Below, piece by piece: positions 1 to 7,443 of a stretch of 10,960 nucleotides of DNA. A program made the translations under genes and the position numbers. A model generated the notes under the pieces. The model was not told the origin of the DNA, ran no database searches, and was given only the letters and a program-made list of their open reading frames with translations. The stretch's first letter is position 1, and every line of letters starts with the position of its first letter. The stretch is from Tannerellaceae bacterium (GTDB lineage Bacteria > Bacteroidota > Bacteroidia > Bacteroidales > Tannerellaceae): contig JAIRZN010000144.1 in NCBI GenBank assembly GCA_031267205.1, positions 1-10,960 on the forward strand, in the 5' to 3' direction.

Positions 1-3
1 CTG

Positions 4-34
4 TGTGATATTACGGCTTTATCGTGTATATTTG
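4..34 (+). promoter_or_regulatory. Bacteroidota-type promoter upstream of paaK
   Basis: TATATTTG at 27-34 is an exact match to the Bacteroidota primary-sigma -7 element TAnnTTTG. Nineteen bases upstream, TGTG at 4-7 matches three of four bases of the -33 element TTTG. Transcription would begin near position 40, leaving a leader of about 45 bases before the paaK start at 88. No riboswitch-like fold was seen in that leader. This is an assignment by sequence only. Confidence 0.5.
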
Positions 35-87
35 CGATGTAAATATGATCCGATAGTGGCAAATAACATCAACACTCACCGTATAGC

Positions 88-1389
88 ATGATCTGGAACG
101 AAACTATTGAATGTATGGAGCGCGACGAGATGCGCAAACTGCAAGCCGTTCGCCTCGGGCGGACAGTCGAATACGCGTATCACAACACGCCTTTCTATCG
201 TCGCAAGATGCAGGAGGCCGGCCTGGAGCCCGGCGATGTCCGTTCGCTCGACGAGATCGTGAATCTGCCCTTCACCGTCAAGCAGGATTTGCGCGACAAC
301 TACCCCTTCGGCCTGATGGCGGTGCCGATGTCGGAAATTGTCCGCCTTCACGCCTCATCAGGCACAACAGGCAAGCCGATAGTAGTTGGGTATACGCGCA
401 AGGACTTGAGGACGTGGAGCGAGGTTGTCGCCCGCAGCCTCTATGCGGCCGGCGTGACGAGGAACGACACCGTACAGGTATCCTACGGCTATGGCCTGTT
501 CACCGGCGGGCTTGGCCTGCACGGTGGCGTAGAGATGATAGGCGGCACCGTCATCCCGATGAGCAGCGGGAATACGCAAAAGCAGATACAACTTATGCAC
601 GACTTCGGCGCGGCGGCCCTCGCCTGTACGCCGTCGTACGCTCTTTATCTGGGCGAGACGATCCGCGAATCGGGCATCCCGCGCACAGAGTTCGCCCTTA
701 AGACGGGCATGTTCGGCGCCGAGCCTTGGACGGAGAATATGCGAAGGGAGATCGAAGAGTCGCTCGGCATAAAGGCCTACGATATATACGGCCTGACCGA
801 AATAATAGGCCCCGGCGTGGGGAGCGAGTGCGCCTGTCAACATGGAACGCACCTGTGGGAGGATCACTTCTACCCGGAAATACTCGACCCTGCAACTCTC
901 CAACCGGTCGCTCCGGGCGTAACCGGCGAGCTGGTATTCACGACGCTGACCAAGGAAGGTATGCCGATGATACGCTACCGCACCCGCGACCTGACCGCGC
1001 TTCACTACGACAAATGTCCCTGTGGCCGCACCTCCGTGCGCATGGATCGCATACTCGGACGGAGCGACGACATGCTGATCATACGAGGCGTGAACGTATT
1101 CCCGTCGCAAGTAGAATCGGTGCTGCTCGATATGCCGGAGTTCGAACCGCATTACCTGATCGTAGTCGACCGCATCAACAACACGGATACATTCCAGATA
1201 CAAGTCGAAGTGCGCCCCGAATACTATTCCGACGAGATGAACAAGATCATCTCCCTGCGCAAGAAGATAAGCGCCCGCATACACAGCGTCACCGGCATAC
1301 AGCCCGACATCAAGATAGTCGAGCCCCGCAGCCTCGAGCGCAGTCAAGGCAAGGCGAAGCACGTAATAGACAATCGCAAATTAGTATAA
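88..1389 (+). CDS. paaK: Phenylacetate-CoA ligase-like AMP-forming arylacetate-CoA ligase
   Basis: This 433-residue cytoplasmic enzyme belongs to the ANL adenylate-forming superfamily, PaaK branch. It would activate phenylacetate or a related arylacetate with ATP and join it to coenzyme A. Visible motifs are the phosphate-binding loop SSGTTGKP (90-97), YGLTE (234-238), YRTRD (297-301), the PaaK signature IIRGVNVFPSQ (331-341), and the C-terminal GKAKHVIDNR (421-430), where Lys422 is the expected catalytic lysine. Length is normal for the family. Cys248, Cys250, Cys310 and Cys312 form two CxC pairs that I recall as absent from the E. coli enzyme; a metal site is possible but inferred. The ATG at 88 is the first in frame and gives the usual N terminus. 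It is 26 bases from the ACT gene, so the two are probably cotranscribed. In Bacteroides relatives this gene often sits near indolepyruvate oxidoreductase genes; these are not in the window. The true aryl substrate cannot be read from the sequence. Confidence 0.92.
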   Translation: MIWNETIECMERDEMRKLQAVRLGRTVEYAYHNTPFYRRKMQEAGLEPGDVRSLDEIVNLPFTVKQDLRDNYPFGLMAVPMSEIVRLHASSGTTGKPIVVGYTRKDLRTWSEVVARSLYAAGVTRNDTVQVSYGYGLFTGGLGLHGGVEMIGGTVIPMSSGNTQKQIQLMHDFGAAALACTPSYALYLGETIRESGIPRTEFALKTGMFGAEPWTENMRREIEESLGIKAYDIYGLTEIIGPGVGSECACQHGTHLWEDHFYPEILDPATLQPVAPGVTGELVFTTLTKEGMPMIRYRTRDLTALHYDKCPCGRTSVRMDRILGRSDDMLIIRGVNVFPSQVESVLLDMPEFEPHYLIVVDRINNTDTFQIQVEVRPEYYSDEMNKIISLRKKISARIHSVTGIQPDIKIVEPRSLERSQGKAKHVIDNRKLV

Positions 1390-1415
1390 ACAATCACCCG
1401 AATAAACACCCTCTT

Positions 1416-1841
1416 ATGTTAATTAAACAACTATCCGTATTCCTGGAAAACAAGAAAGGCCGCTTCAGCGCAGTATCGAACATACTCGGCAAAGCAGGGA
1501 TCAACATGTCCGCCTTCACCGTCTCCGAAAGTTCCGACTTCGGCATCCTCCGCCTAATAGTCTCCAACACGGAGGAAGCCGTTAACGCCCTGCGCGCCGA
1601 ATCCTACGCCGTAAGCCTGACCGACGTAGTCTGCCTGCATTGCCCCAATCAACCCGGCGCCTTAGGCAAGGCCATCGAGATAATCACCAACGCCGGCATC
1701 TCGATAGAATATATGTACGCATTCGCCCAGGGCGATTCAGCTAACGTAATCATCAGGCCCGACGATACGGGACGTTGTGTCGACGTATTGCAAGCCAACA
1801 AACTGACGCTGATAGCCGCCGGCGATCTGTACAAGTTGTAA
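1416..1841 (+). CDS. Tandem ACT-domain regulatory protein
   Basis: This 141-residue protein is made almost entirely of two ACT-like domains, at about residues 3-68 and 71-140. Each shows the typical pattern: a first beta strand (IKQLSVFLENKKGRF; VVCLHCPNQPGAL), then a helix, then a glycine turn of the AGIN or AGIS type (27-30, 93-96). The second repeat has NQPGAL at 78-83, a common ACT ligand-loop sequence. ACT domains usually bind amino acids or similar small ligands. There is no catalytic domain, so the protein probably senses a ligand and acts on a partner. Its position directly after paaK, with a 26-base gap and no promoter between, suggests a link to aromatic amino-acid or arylacetate metabolism, which is an inference. 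The start at 1416 is chosen because it begins just before the first ACT strand; the reading frame is open further upstream, but only inside paaK. Confidence 0.87.
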   Translation: MLIKQLSVFLENKKGRFSAVSNILGKAGINMSAFTVSESSDFGILRLIVSNTEEAVNALRAESYAVSLTDVVCLHCPNQPGALGKAIEIITNAGISIEYMYAFAQGDSANVIIRPDDTGRCVDVLQANKLTLIAAGDLYKL

Positions 1842-1882
1842 TTATTAACGTTTCTCGCCTCCTATATTGGAGAAAGTTACAC

Positions 1883-1890
1883 TACATTTG
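1883..1890 (+). promoter_or_regulatory. Bacteroidota -7 promoter element upstream of bamD
   Basis: TACATTTG is an exact TAnnTTTG match, 19 bases before the bamD start at 1910. No good TTTG -33 box lies at the usual 19-21 base spacing; the nearest candidate, TTG at 1867-1869, is only 13 bases away. The bamD block may therefore have its own weak or regulated promoter in addition to readthrough from paaK-ACT. Confidence 0.45.
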
Positions 1891-1909
1891 CACGCTAAAT
1901 ATATTTCAT

Positions 1910-2728
1910 ATGAGAAAATTAGTGTATTACATACTTGCGGCAGCCGCCGTGTTCTCCTCCTGCGGGGAGTATAACAAGGTGTTGAAGAGCACCGATTACG
2001 AACTGAAGTATACATACGCCAAGAAGTACTTCAATGCAAAGCAATATACAAAGTCGGCCACCCTGCTGGAAGACCTTATAGTCGTCCTCAAAGGCACAAA
2101 CAATGCCGAGGAATCCCTCTACCTGCTCGCCCAGAGCTACTACGGGCAAAAAGACTATCAAACCGCTTCGCAATACTTCAACACCTACTACACGACATAC
2201 CCTAAGGGCGAATACGTAGAGCTGGCGCGCTACTATTCAGGCTACGGTCTCTACCTCGATTCGCCCGACGTGCGCTTAGACCAGGCCCAGACCTACAAAG
2301 CCCTCGAAGATCTGCAATTATACCTCGAATACTACCCGCAATCCGAACGAGCCGCAGACGCTCAGGATATAATGTTCGAGCTACAAGAGAAGCTCGCATA
2401 CAAAGAGTTGCTCGCCACAAAGCTATATTACAATCTCGGCCCGCACCAAGCCTACATAGGCAACAACTACTTGGCCGGCATCATAACGGCGCAGAACGCC
2501 CTCAGGGATTATCCCTACTCAAAATATCGCGAGGACTTCATATATTTAATGCTGCAATCAAAATACGAATTAGCTTTAGTCAGCGTAGACGAAAAGTTGC
2601 AAGGACGTTACAGAGACGTAGTAGACGAATACTACAACTACGTCAACGAATTTCCCGAAGGTAAATACAGGAGGCAAGCCCAACGCTATTTCGACTACGC
2701 AGGCAAAAGAATAACAGATACATATTAA
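1910..2728 (+). CDS. bamD: Outer membrane protein assembly lipoprotein BamD
   Basis: This 272-residue lipoprotein is a component of the BAM complex, which inserts beta-barrels into the outer membrane from the periplasmic side. The N terminus has a short hydrophobic signal and a lipobox ending FSSC, so Cys18 is the predicted lipidated residue. It is followed by GEYNKVLKSTDYELKY, a pattern typical of Bacteroidota BamD. The rest is helical and rich in tyrosine, with TPR-like repeats such as the A..YF..Y....Y block at 86-98, consistent with about five TPRs. Length is close to the family norm. The ATG at 1910 is preferred over in-frame codons from 1775 because it begins exactly at the signal peptide and follows the TACATTTG promoter element. 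The omega-like gene follows after 13 bases, so the two are likely one transcript. Confidence 0.93.
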   Translation: MRKLVYYILAAAAVFSSCGEYNKVLKSTDYELKYTYAKKYFNAKQYTKSATLLEDLIVVLKGTNNAEESLYLLAQSYYGQKDYQTASQYFNTYYTTYPKGEYVELARYYSGYGLYLDSPDVRLDQAQTYKALEDLQLYLEYYPQSERAADAQDIMFELQEKLAYKELLATKLYYNLGPHQAYIGNNYLAGIITAQNALRDYPYSKYREDFIYLMLQSKYELALVSVDEKLQGRYRDVVDEYYNYVNEFPEGKYRRQAQRYFDYAGKRITDTY

Positions 2729-2741
2729 ACAGACAAAGACA

Positions 2742-3077
2742 ATGATGGATAACAAGAAAACCAACTGCCCGTTAAACACGGTGACGCGCGACCTCATGAA
2801 GCTGTCCGCCAACACAGGCAACGTCTACGAGACGACTATGATCATAGCTAAACGCGCCAACCAGGTCTCGGTTGAGACAAAGCACGACCTGGAAAAGAAG
2901 CTACAGGAGTTCGCCTCATATAGCGACAGCCTGGAAGAAGTCTTCGAGAACAGGGAACAGATCGAAATATCCAAGTATTACGAGAAGCTCCCCAAGGCAA
3001 CGCTAATCGCAGCCCAGGAATACGAAGAAGACAAGCTCTATTTCAAGAACCCTGCTAAGGACAAAGGAAACTTCTAA
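2742..3077 (+). CDS. rpoZ: RNA polymerase omega-like (RpoZ/Rpb6 family) protein
   Basis: This small cytoplasmic protein (111 residues, or 110 if started at the second ATG at 2745) matches the Bacteroidota form of the RNA polymerase omega subunit, annotated in that phylum as an RpoZ/Rpb6-like family member. The omega hallmark is the segment IAKRANQV at 35-42, followed by a charged helix and the acidic block EEVFENREQIEISKYYEKLP (65-84) conserved in the Bacteroidota version. Omega assists assembly and stability of the beta-prime subunit. Related Bacteroidota proteins usually begin MD-x-KK, so the start at 2745 is slightly favoured. The gene sits 13 bases after bamD and 5 bases before the DUF4293 gene, an order I recall from other Bacteroidales. 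The N-terminal half is recognisable as omega-like, while the C-terminal third is lineage specific. Confidence 0.85.
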   Translation: MMDNKKTNCPLNTVTRDLMKLSANTGNVYETTMIIAKRANQVSVETKHDLEKKLQEFASYSDSLEEVFENREQIEISKYYEKLPKATLIAAQEYEEDKLYFKNPAKDKGNF

Positions 3078-3082
3078 GCCCT

Positions 3083-3550
3083 ATGTTGCAAAGGATACAA
3101 ACCGTCTATTTGCTCATCATAGCCGCACTCACGTCCGCCATGATGTTCCTGCCGCTTGCCGTGTTACAAACGGGAGGCGGGAGCTACATGCTCGGCGTCT
3201 TCGGCGTGACAGAGGCCGCTTCGCAAGCGGAATTGATCTACCCCGTGTGGGGATTGTTCGCCCTGACGGCCGTCATCGTCCTGCTGGCCGTTGTGACGGT
3301 CTTCATGTACAAGAACAGGATACGGCAGATTCGCCTCTGCGTATTCAACGCCATCGTAATGGTTGGCTTCTACGGCCTGTTTGCCTTCCTGATTTACGGA
3401 GTTATGAAGCGCGAGCTGAGCGACCTCTCCGTAAATGTGCAAATAGCCCTCTCTTTCCCTTTGATAAGTTTGATTCTTGATTACCTGGCCTTGCGCAACA
3501 TTGCCGCCGACGAAGTGTTGGTGCGCTCTGTGGAACGGCTGAGGAAATAA
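3083..3550 (+). CDS. DUF4293 family four-helix inner membrane protein
   Basis: This 155-residue protein has four clear membrane segments at about 8-28, 55-76, 86-107 and 117-135. A soluble loop rich in Gly and Ser lies between the first two. It ends in a basic tail with the pattern LALRNIAADEVLVRSVERLR (135-154), which is the conserved C-terminal signature of the DUF4293 family of Bacteroidota. No catalytic motif is visible and the function is unknown. It starts 5 bases after the omega-like gene, so it is the last gene of the bamD unit. Its stop codon is separated by two bases from the stop of the convergent barrel gene, leaving no room for a conventional terminator between them. Confidence 0.85.
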   Translation: MLQRIQTVYLLIIAALTSAMMFLPLAVLQTGGGSYMLGVFGVTEAASQAELIYPVWGLFALTAVIVLLAVVTVFMYKNRIRQIRLCVFNAIVMVGFYGLFAFLIYGVMKRELSDLSVNVQIALSFPLISLILDYLALRNIAADEVLVRSVERLRK

Positions 3551-3552
3551 CG

Positions 3553-4233
3553 TTACTTCTTTAGAGGTATCAAATAGGTTAGTTTGCCGAAAATAACCTG
3601 CCCTGATGACTTGGAGAAATGGTCGGCCTTGCGGTTGCCGAATATATCGCCTAGCGAATAATAGTACCGCCCTTCCAACTGGAATATCCCGATCCTTGTA
3701 TGCAGTTCAAAACCGGGGCCGCCGCATAACCCCCAGGCTAATTTGTTTTCGACACGCATATCCCATTGTTCCGACGTATGCAGCCGACCGGTTATCTCGT
3801 CTACCGGAGGCGGGGAATCGAACTTCCCCGTTGTGCTCTCGCCGACCATGAACCCTATCTTCGGCCCTATGTTGAAGAAAAACCTTGTCCGCTTTCCGTA
3901 ATAAAAGTGCGAGAGAAGCGGAATATCTACGTAGTTAAGCCTGCGCGTATAGCTGAAAGCGGGATCGTCAAACCGCTCCTCCCAGCCTTCCTGCGAATAA
4001 TTGAGTTCTAAGATCAGGCCGGCAAATGATTCGGTCAGCCAACGAAACGTCAGTCCCGCGCGGGCGCCAAGTAATTGCTTCTCCTGAACCGACGGGACAA
4101 ATGAGACCGAGGATACTCCCATGCCGAAAGATGCCCCGATCGCATACTCGTGCTTGAATTCGCTCTGAGCTGCGACGCCCGCCGCCAAAGCCAGCCCTGC
4201 AATAGCTATGATTGATAATCTCGTCCTGGACAT
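3553..4233 (-). CDS. PorT-family outer membrane beta-barrel protein
   Basis: This 226-residue protein has a Sec signal peptide with a hydrophobic core at 7-21 and probable cleavage after GVAA (22|23). The mature part alternates aromatic and small residues as expected for an eight-strand outer membrane barrel of the OMP_b-brl_2/PorT type. The family hallmark YVDIPLL is at 101-107 (YxxIPLL), and NIGPKIGFMV at 121-130 is the next typical strand. It ends in a strand closing with LTYLIPLKK rather than a terminal aromatic residue. True PorT is needed for type IX secretion in Porphyromonas, but many paralogues of this fold have other or unknown roles, so a secretion role is only possible. Its ATG overlaps the stop of the upstream LysM gene as TAATG, which implies translational coupling and a joint envelope function. 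Confidence 0.8.
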   Translation of the reverse strand: MSRTRLSIIAIAGLALAAGVAAQSEFKHEYAIGASFGMGVSSVSFVPSVQEKQLLGARAGLTFRWLTESFAGLILELNYSQEGWEERFDDPAFSYTRRLNYVDIPLLSHFYYGKRTRFFFNIGPKIGFMVGESTTGKFDSPPPVDEITGRLHTSEQWDMRVENKLAWGLCGGPGFELHTRIGIFQLEGRYYYSLGDIFGNRKADHFSKSSGQVIFGKLTYLIPLKK

Positions 4234-6041
4234 TACTGGAGTTCGTGGCGTATCGTTCTGTAATTTTCTCTGTTGTAATGGACGATGAACAAGTTCATAT
4301 TAACGAACCCGCCCCAGTTGTTCACCCGGTAGAACTTAAATCCTGTCTGAAGGCTTTTATAGTTAACCTTGGACAAGTTAGCCTCAAAGTTCACGCCGTA
4401 ATTATAGACGGCATCTAAGAAAAACATTCCCGTATCAAAGCCGAACAAGGCGTACTTAGGATAAATATTAGCAGGATTCTTGCTGTACCACACCTTATAC
4501 TTGGCGTAAAAACGGGCCACGCCGGGCGATAGGTTATCGGCATAAAACTTCGTATATATATATGTGTTCAGTATAAAAAAATCATCGAGACATTCGCGCA
4601 CGTAGGTCTGCCATTCAGGGTATCCGAAGAGATTCAGCACGTACTCAGGCCTGGTCTCAACAAGCGTCCTTAGCGGCGTCCTGATTTTATTCAGCGCAGA
4701 CAGGGTCGCCGACGTAGGAATGATTACATTTCGCTTATCCGTTCTCAAGCCTGATTCGATGTCGGCGTAAAAAGACCCGGCCTGGTACGTGAGCGTTTTA
4801 TACGCTACCTTATGTTGCGATAATTCTTGCTTGAGCATACTGATAAATTCGGCCTTGTCGTCCCTGTCCTCAGTCTCTACAAATATGATATTGTAGTCGA
4901 AAAACATATCGTAGGCCGCTTGCGTCGCTTTGGCGTGCAGGTATGAGTGAGGCGTGTTGACCTGAAACACGTAGCTGTTCGAGAGCGCCTCGTCGTTGTT
5001 CGACGTGAAGGGTATGACGTACTTGATACCATTATTCTTCGCAAAGGCGGCGACAGGAGCTATCTGATTATTCTCAAGCGCTCCGATAATAAGGTGTGCG
5101 TCGCGCAGGGCAGCTTCCTTCAATACCTCGTTCACCTTAGCCGTACCGCTTCCGCAATCGCGAACCGTGAGCCTGACCGGAACACCTTTGACACGCAAAC
5201 TGTCTACGGCCAGCAACAGGCCCTCGTAATATTCCACAAAGTGAGCCGTCGCCGGCGTCGGAATATGTTCTTCCAGCATAAAAGGCAGGAGCAGTACCAA
5301 CTTCACCGTATCGGGCTTATCTGCCTTAACGGGCGCCGTCAGCAGCGCGTTAGCCTCCCTTTCGTTAGAAGCGGAAGCGACGGCGACAGCGGTCTGTTGT
5401 GCAACAACCGCTTCCCCCTTTACGGGTATGTTCAGTATCATGCCGGCTTTCACGCCGTTCTTTAGTTCCGGGTTACGGGCGAGAATCTCGTCGGACGGGA
5501 CATTGAACTTGCGGGCTATACGGTACAGCGTCTCCCGCCTCTCGACCTTGTACTCGATGTTTCTTACGACGGTACGCTTCTCGCCGGACGAGGCTTCCGC
5601 AGGCGTCGATGAAGGCACACGTATATTCTTCCCTATTAGAAAGGTATTGACCGACAAACCGGGGTTCACCTCCACTATATCGGCAGCGGGAACATTATAC
5701 TTCACCGACAAAGAGTATAGAGTCTCCTTAGCTTGAATGGTGTGGTAAAGATAATCCGCGTCTCCCTTGGATACCGTCGCCTTCTGAGGAATCCTCAGCC
5801 GGTCTCCTACCTTTATTATCTCGCGGCTATCGGGATTAAGGCGGTAGAGGTCGTTTTCATCTACCCCATACATAACGGCAATAGAGTATATCGTTTGTCC
5901 GCGCTCAATAAGATGATAAAATATATTGTCGTCACGGACGTTATTAACGGTAACCTGCCGCCTGTCGCTATCCTGCGGATAAATTGGAGCGACAATGAAA
6001 CTGAAGGCCAGTACCGGAATATAGATGATTGTTTTGTTCAT
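4233..6041 (-). CDS. Triple-LysM protein fused to a type 1 periplasmic-binding domain
   Basis: This 602-residue exported protein starts MNKTIIYIPVLAF, a signal peptide with likely cleavage near IYPQ at about residue 23. The frame is open to 6074, but the longer form puts 11 residues before the signal, so the ATG at 6041 is preferred. Three LysM peptidoglycan-binding modules follow at about 41-85, 98-143 and 162-206, each with the pattern (Q/E)T(I/L)Y.(I/L)...(F/Y).V and ending in an IP or VP dipeptide. A low-complexity Ala/Val linker (about 210-240) leads to a domain at about 245-600 resembling Leu/Ile/Val-type or LpoA-like binding proteins, with VKLVLLLPF, YYEGLLLAVDSL, HLIIGALENNQ and YVIPFTSNND. 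No transporter permease or ATPase genes are nearby, which argues against a plain uptake receptor. A cell-wall sensor or regulator of a peptidoglycan enzyme is an inference. It is the first gene of a two-gene unit with the PorT-like barrel. Confidence 0.87.
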   Translation of the reverse strand: MNKTIIYIPVLAFSFIVAPIYPQDSDRRQVTVNNVRDDNIFYHLIERGQTIYSIAVMYGVDENDLYRLNPDSREIIKVGDRLRIPQKATVSKGDADYLYHTIQAKETLYSLSVKYNVPAADIVEVNPGLSVNTFLIGKNIRVPSSTPAEASSGEKRTVVRNIEYKVERRETLYRIARKFNVPSDEILARNPELKNGVKAGMILNIPVKGEAVVAQQTAVAVASASNEREANALLTAPVKADKPDTVKLVLLLPFMLEEHIPTPATAHFVEYYEGLLLAVDSLRVKGVPVRLTVRDCGSGTAKVNEVLKEAALRDAHLIIGALENNQIAPVAAFAKNNGIKYVIPFTSNNDEALSNSYVFQVNTPHSYLHAKATQAAYDMFFDYNIIFVETEDRDDKAEFISMLKQELSQHKVAYKTLTYQAGSFYADIESGLRTDKRNVIIPTSATLSALNKIRTPLRTLVETRPEYVLNLFGYPEWQTYVRECLDDFFILNTYIYTKFYADNLSPGVARFYAKYKVWYSKNPANIYPKYALFGFDTGMFFLDAVYNYGVNFEANLSKVNYKSLQTGFKFYRVNNWGGFVNMNLFIVHYNRENYRTIRHELQ

Positions 6042-6060
6042 TTCTCGTACATATTTGCAG

Positions 6061-6092
6061 CAAAGATAATGCATGTCGGCATAAAATACTAA
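6061..6092 (-). promoter_or_regulatory. Promoter for the LysM/PorT-like unit
   Basis: On the minus strand, 6068-6061 reads TATCTTTG, an exact TAnnTTTG -7 element. TTAG at 6092-6089, 20 bases upstream, matches three of four -33 bases. The start codon at 6041 is 19 bases downstream of the -7 element, leaving a very short leader. It is back to back with the plus-strand element at 6090-6097. Confidence 0.5.
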
Positions 6093-6097
6093 TTTTG
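6090..6097 (+). promoter_or_regulatory. Bacteroidota -7 element upstream of the type IX cargo gene
   Basis: TAATTTTG is an exact TAnnTTTG match 23 bases before the ATG at 6121. No convincing -33 box lies 19-21 bases upstream. The element overlaps the predicted -33 box of the divergent unit, so the two promoters may compete. Confidence 0.42.
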
Positions 6098-6120
6098 AAA
6101 CCTGATCAGATGTGATATTT

Positions 6121-7443
6121 ATGTGTAAAATAGATTATAAAATGATTGCAGCGACGCTGGGTATGATGTTTTGCACCCTCGCCCTTAGCGCGCAGTACAC
6201 GGTGACGGATGGACGGGAGACTCCGCTTCTCGCGCTTGACGACACGCCCAATCGCTTGCAGGTATATTTAGTACACGGCGTCGAAAACGTCTCCATCAGT
6301 CACGCCTCCACGCCCGGTCTGCGCTGGTATCGCTATAAAGCAAAAGCCCTCGAAAGCGAAACCCTCGAAGCCTCGCAGGAAGGCGCCGTCTCCATCCTTC
6401 GAGGCATAGAGGACGGTTACGGCTATTTCGTAGAAGAACCGGGAACATTGCCGCGATACATATGGATAATAGACTACGCAAAGCATACATTCTCCATCCA
6501 AAACCTCAGAGTCGCCGATAACGACAACCCATGCGACGAGCTATGGCTTGAGGGAACAGCCGAAATGCCCACCCTTGCCTATTATACCCCCAACGGACTG
6601 ATGCGCGAACTGCCGCGCTCGTTCGACATCACCTATAACACGCTCGAATACGGGGAAGAAAGCAAACGCTTCTCTCCGAAAATCATCACCCGAACCATCG
6701 TCGGGAATCCCTTCAATACACCCTTGACGCCTCCCTTGTGCGATACGGAAATCACGCTCAAAGGCGATCTGTTCGCCCAACATTTCAACGTCGAAAAAAC
6801 CGCCGCTACGGACGCCTACCAAGCTGTCGCGGTAAGCGCACGCCTTGACACCGTCTCAACCTCCTTCGCCGCCTCCAATATATACGGTAACGGCAGCGGA
6901 GAATCGGCCCCCGTCGATATACATTTTGAAGCCATCGCCAACGAACCCGTGACGGCCTTCTACAAATGGACCATAACGCACCGGAGAGACGGAATGCAGA
7001 ACATAATCCTCAGCTACACCGGACGAAGCATGGATTATACCTTCCGCGACGAAGGCGTCTTCGTAGCAACCCTCGAAGCAGGCGATCGTGCAGGCAAATG
7101 CAGCATAACCGACTCGGTGACGATAGAAATAGGAACGCCATACTTGAGCGCCCCCAATACCTTCTCGCCTGGATCGTCGCCGGGCGTCAACGACGAGTTC
7201 CGGATCACGTACAAATCGCTTGTCGACTTCAAAGGCTGGATTTTCAACCGCTGGGGAACGGAGATGTTTCACTGGACAGACCCGGCCGCAGGATGGGACG
7301 GCAAAAAGGACGGCAAGTACGCGCCGCCCGGCGTATACTTCTACGTCATCGAGGCCAAAGGCTCGGACGGGAAAAATCATTCACTCAAAGGACACATAAA
7401 CATCATAAGACCCAAAAATGCACAAGACAATCGTATCGAATAG
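6121..7443 (+). CDS. Secreted protein with PKD-like domain and type IX (CHU_C, type B) C-terminal sorting domain
   Basis: This 440-residue protein has a signal peptide (basic start MCKIDYK, hydrophobic core 8-22, probable cleavage LSA|Q at 24-25). The ATG at 6121 is preferred over the GTG at 6112 and the ATG at 6142, because it keeps the basic residues ahead of the hydrophobic core. The N-terminal half (26-260) has no domain I recognise. Residues about 263-338 look PKD- or Ig-like, with YKWTITH and DYTFRDEGVFVATLEA. The C terminus (341-431) is a CHU_C, gliding-motility-associated sorting domain: PNTFSPGSSPGVNDEF, then IFNRWGTEMFHW, GWDGK, PPGVYFYVIEAKGSDGK and KGHINIIR. Such domains direct proteins through the type IX secretion system to the cell surface or medium. 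The gene overlaps the lytic transglycosylase gene by 26 bases, implying coupled expression. What it binds or does outside the cell is unknown. Confidence 0.86.
   Translation: MCKIDYKMIAATLGMMFCTLALSAQYTVTDGRETPLLALDDTPNRLQVYLVHGVENVSISHASTPGLRWYRYKAKALESETLEASQEGAVSILRGIEDGYGYFVEEPGTLPRYIWIIDYAKHTFSIQNLRVADNDNPCDELWLEGTAEMPTLAYYTPNGLMRELPRSFDITYNTLEYGEESKRFSPKIITRTIVGNPFNTPLTPPLCDTEITLKGDLFAQHFNVEKTAATDAYQAVAVSARLDTVSTSFAASNIYGNGSGESAPVDIHFEAIANEPVTAFYKWTITHRRDGMQNIILSYTGRSMDYTFRDEGVFVATLEAGDRAGKCSITDSVTIEIGTPYLSAPNTFSPGSSPGVNDEFRITYKSLVDFKGWIFNRWGTEMFHWTDPAAGWDGKKDGKYAPPGVYFYVIEAKGSDGKNHSLKGHINIIRPKNAQDNRIE

Noticed and set aside
358..1362. A 334-codon open frame on the minus strand opposite paaK
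   Set aside because: It is the antisense of a clear, motif-rich paaK. Its translation is rich in Tyr, Ala and His with no recognisable domain, typical of a shadow frame in GC-rich coding DNA.
726..1415. In-frame upstream extension of the ACT protein into paaK
   Set aside because: The extra 230 residues are a frame-shifted reading of paaK, rich in Arg and Pro, and the ACT domain starts exactly at the ATG at 1416.
1848..1878. Imperfect hairpin between the ACT gene and bamD (TTTCTC with GAGAAA arms)
   Set aside because: It has a bulge and a 13-base loop and lacks a U-tract, so it is not a convincing terminator; it could be a chance fold next to the bamD promoter.
6856..7380. A 174-codon minus-strand frame opposite the type IX cargo gene
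   Set aside because: It lies opposite the PKD-like and CHU_C domains, which are clearly coding on the plus strand, and it has no recognisable motif.
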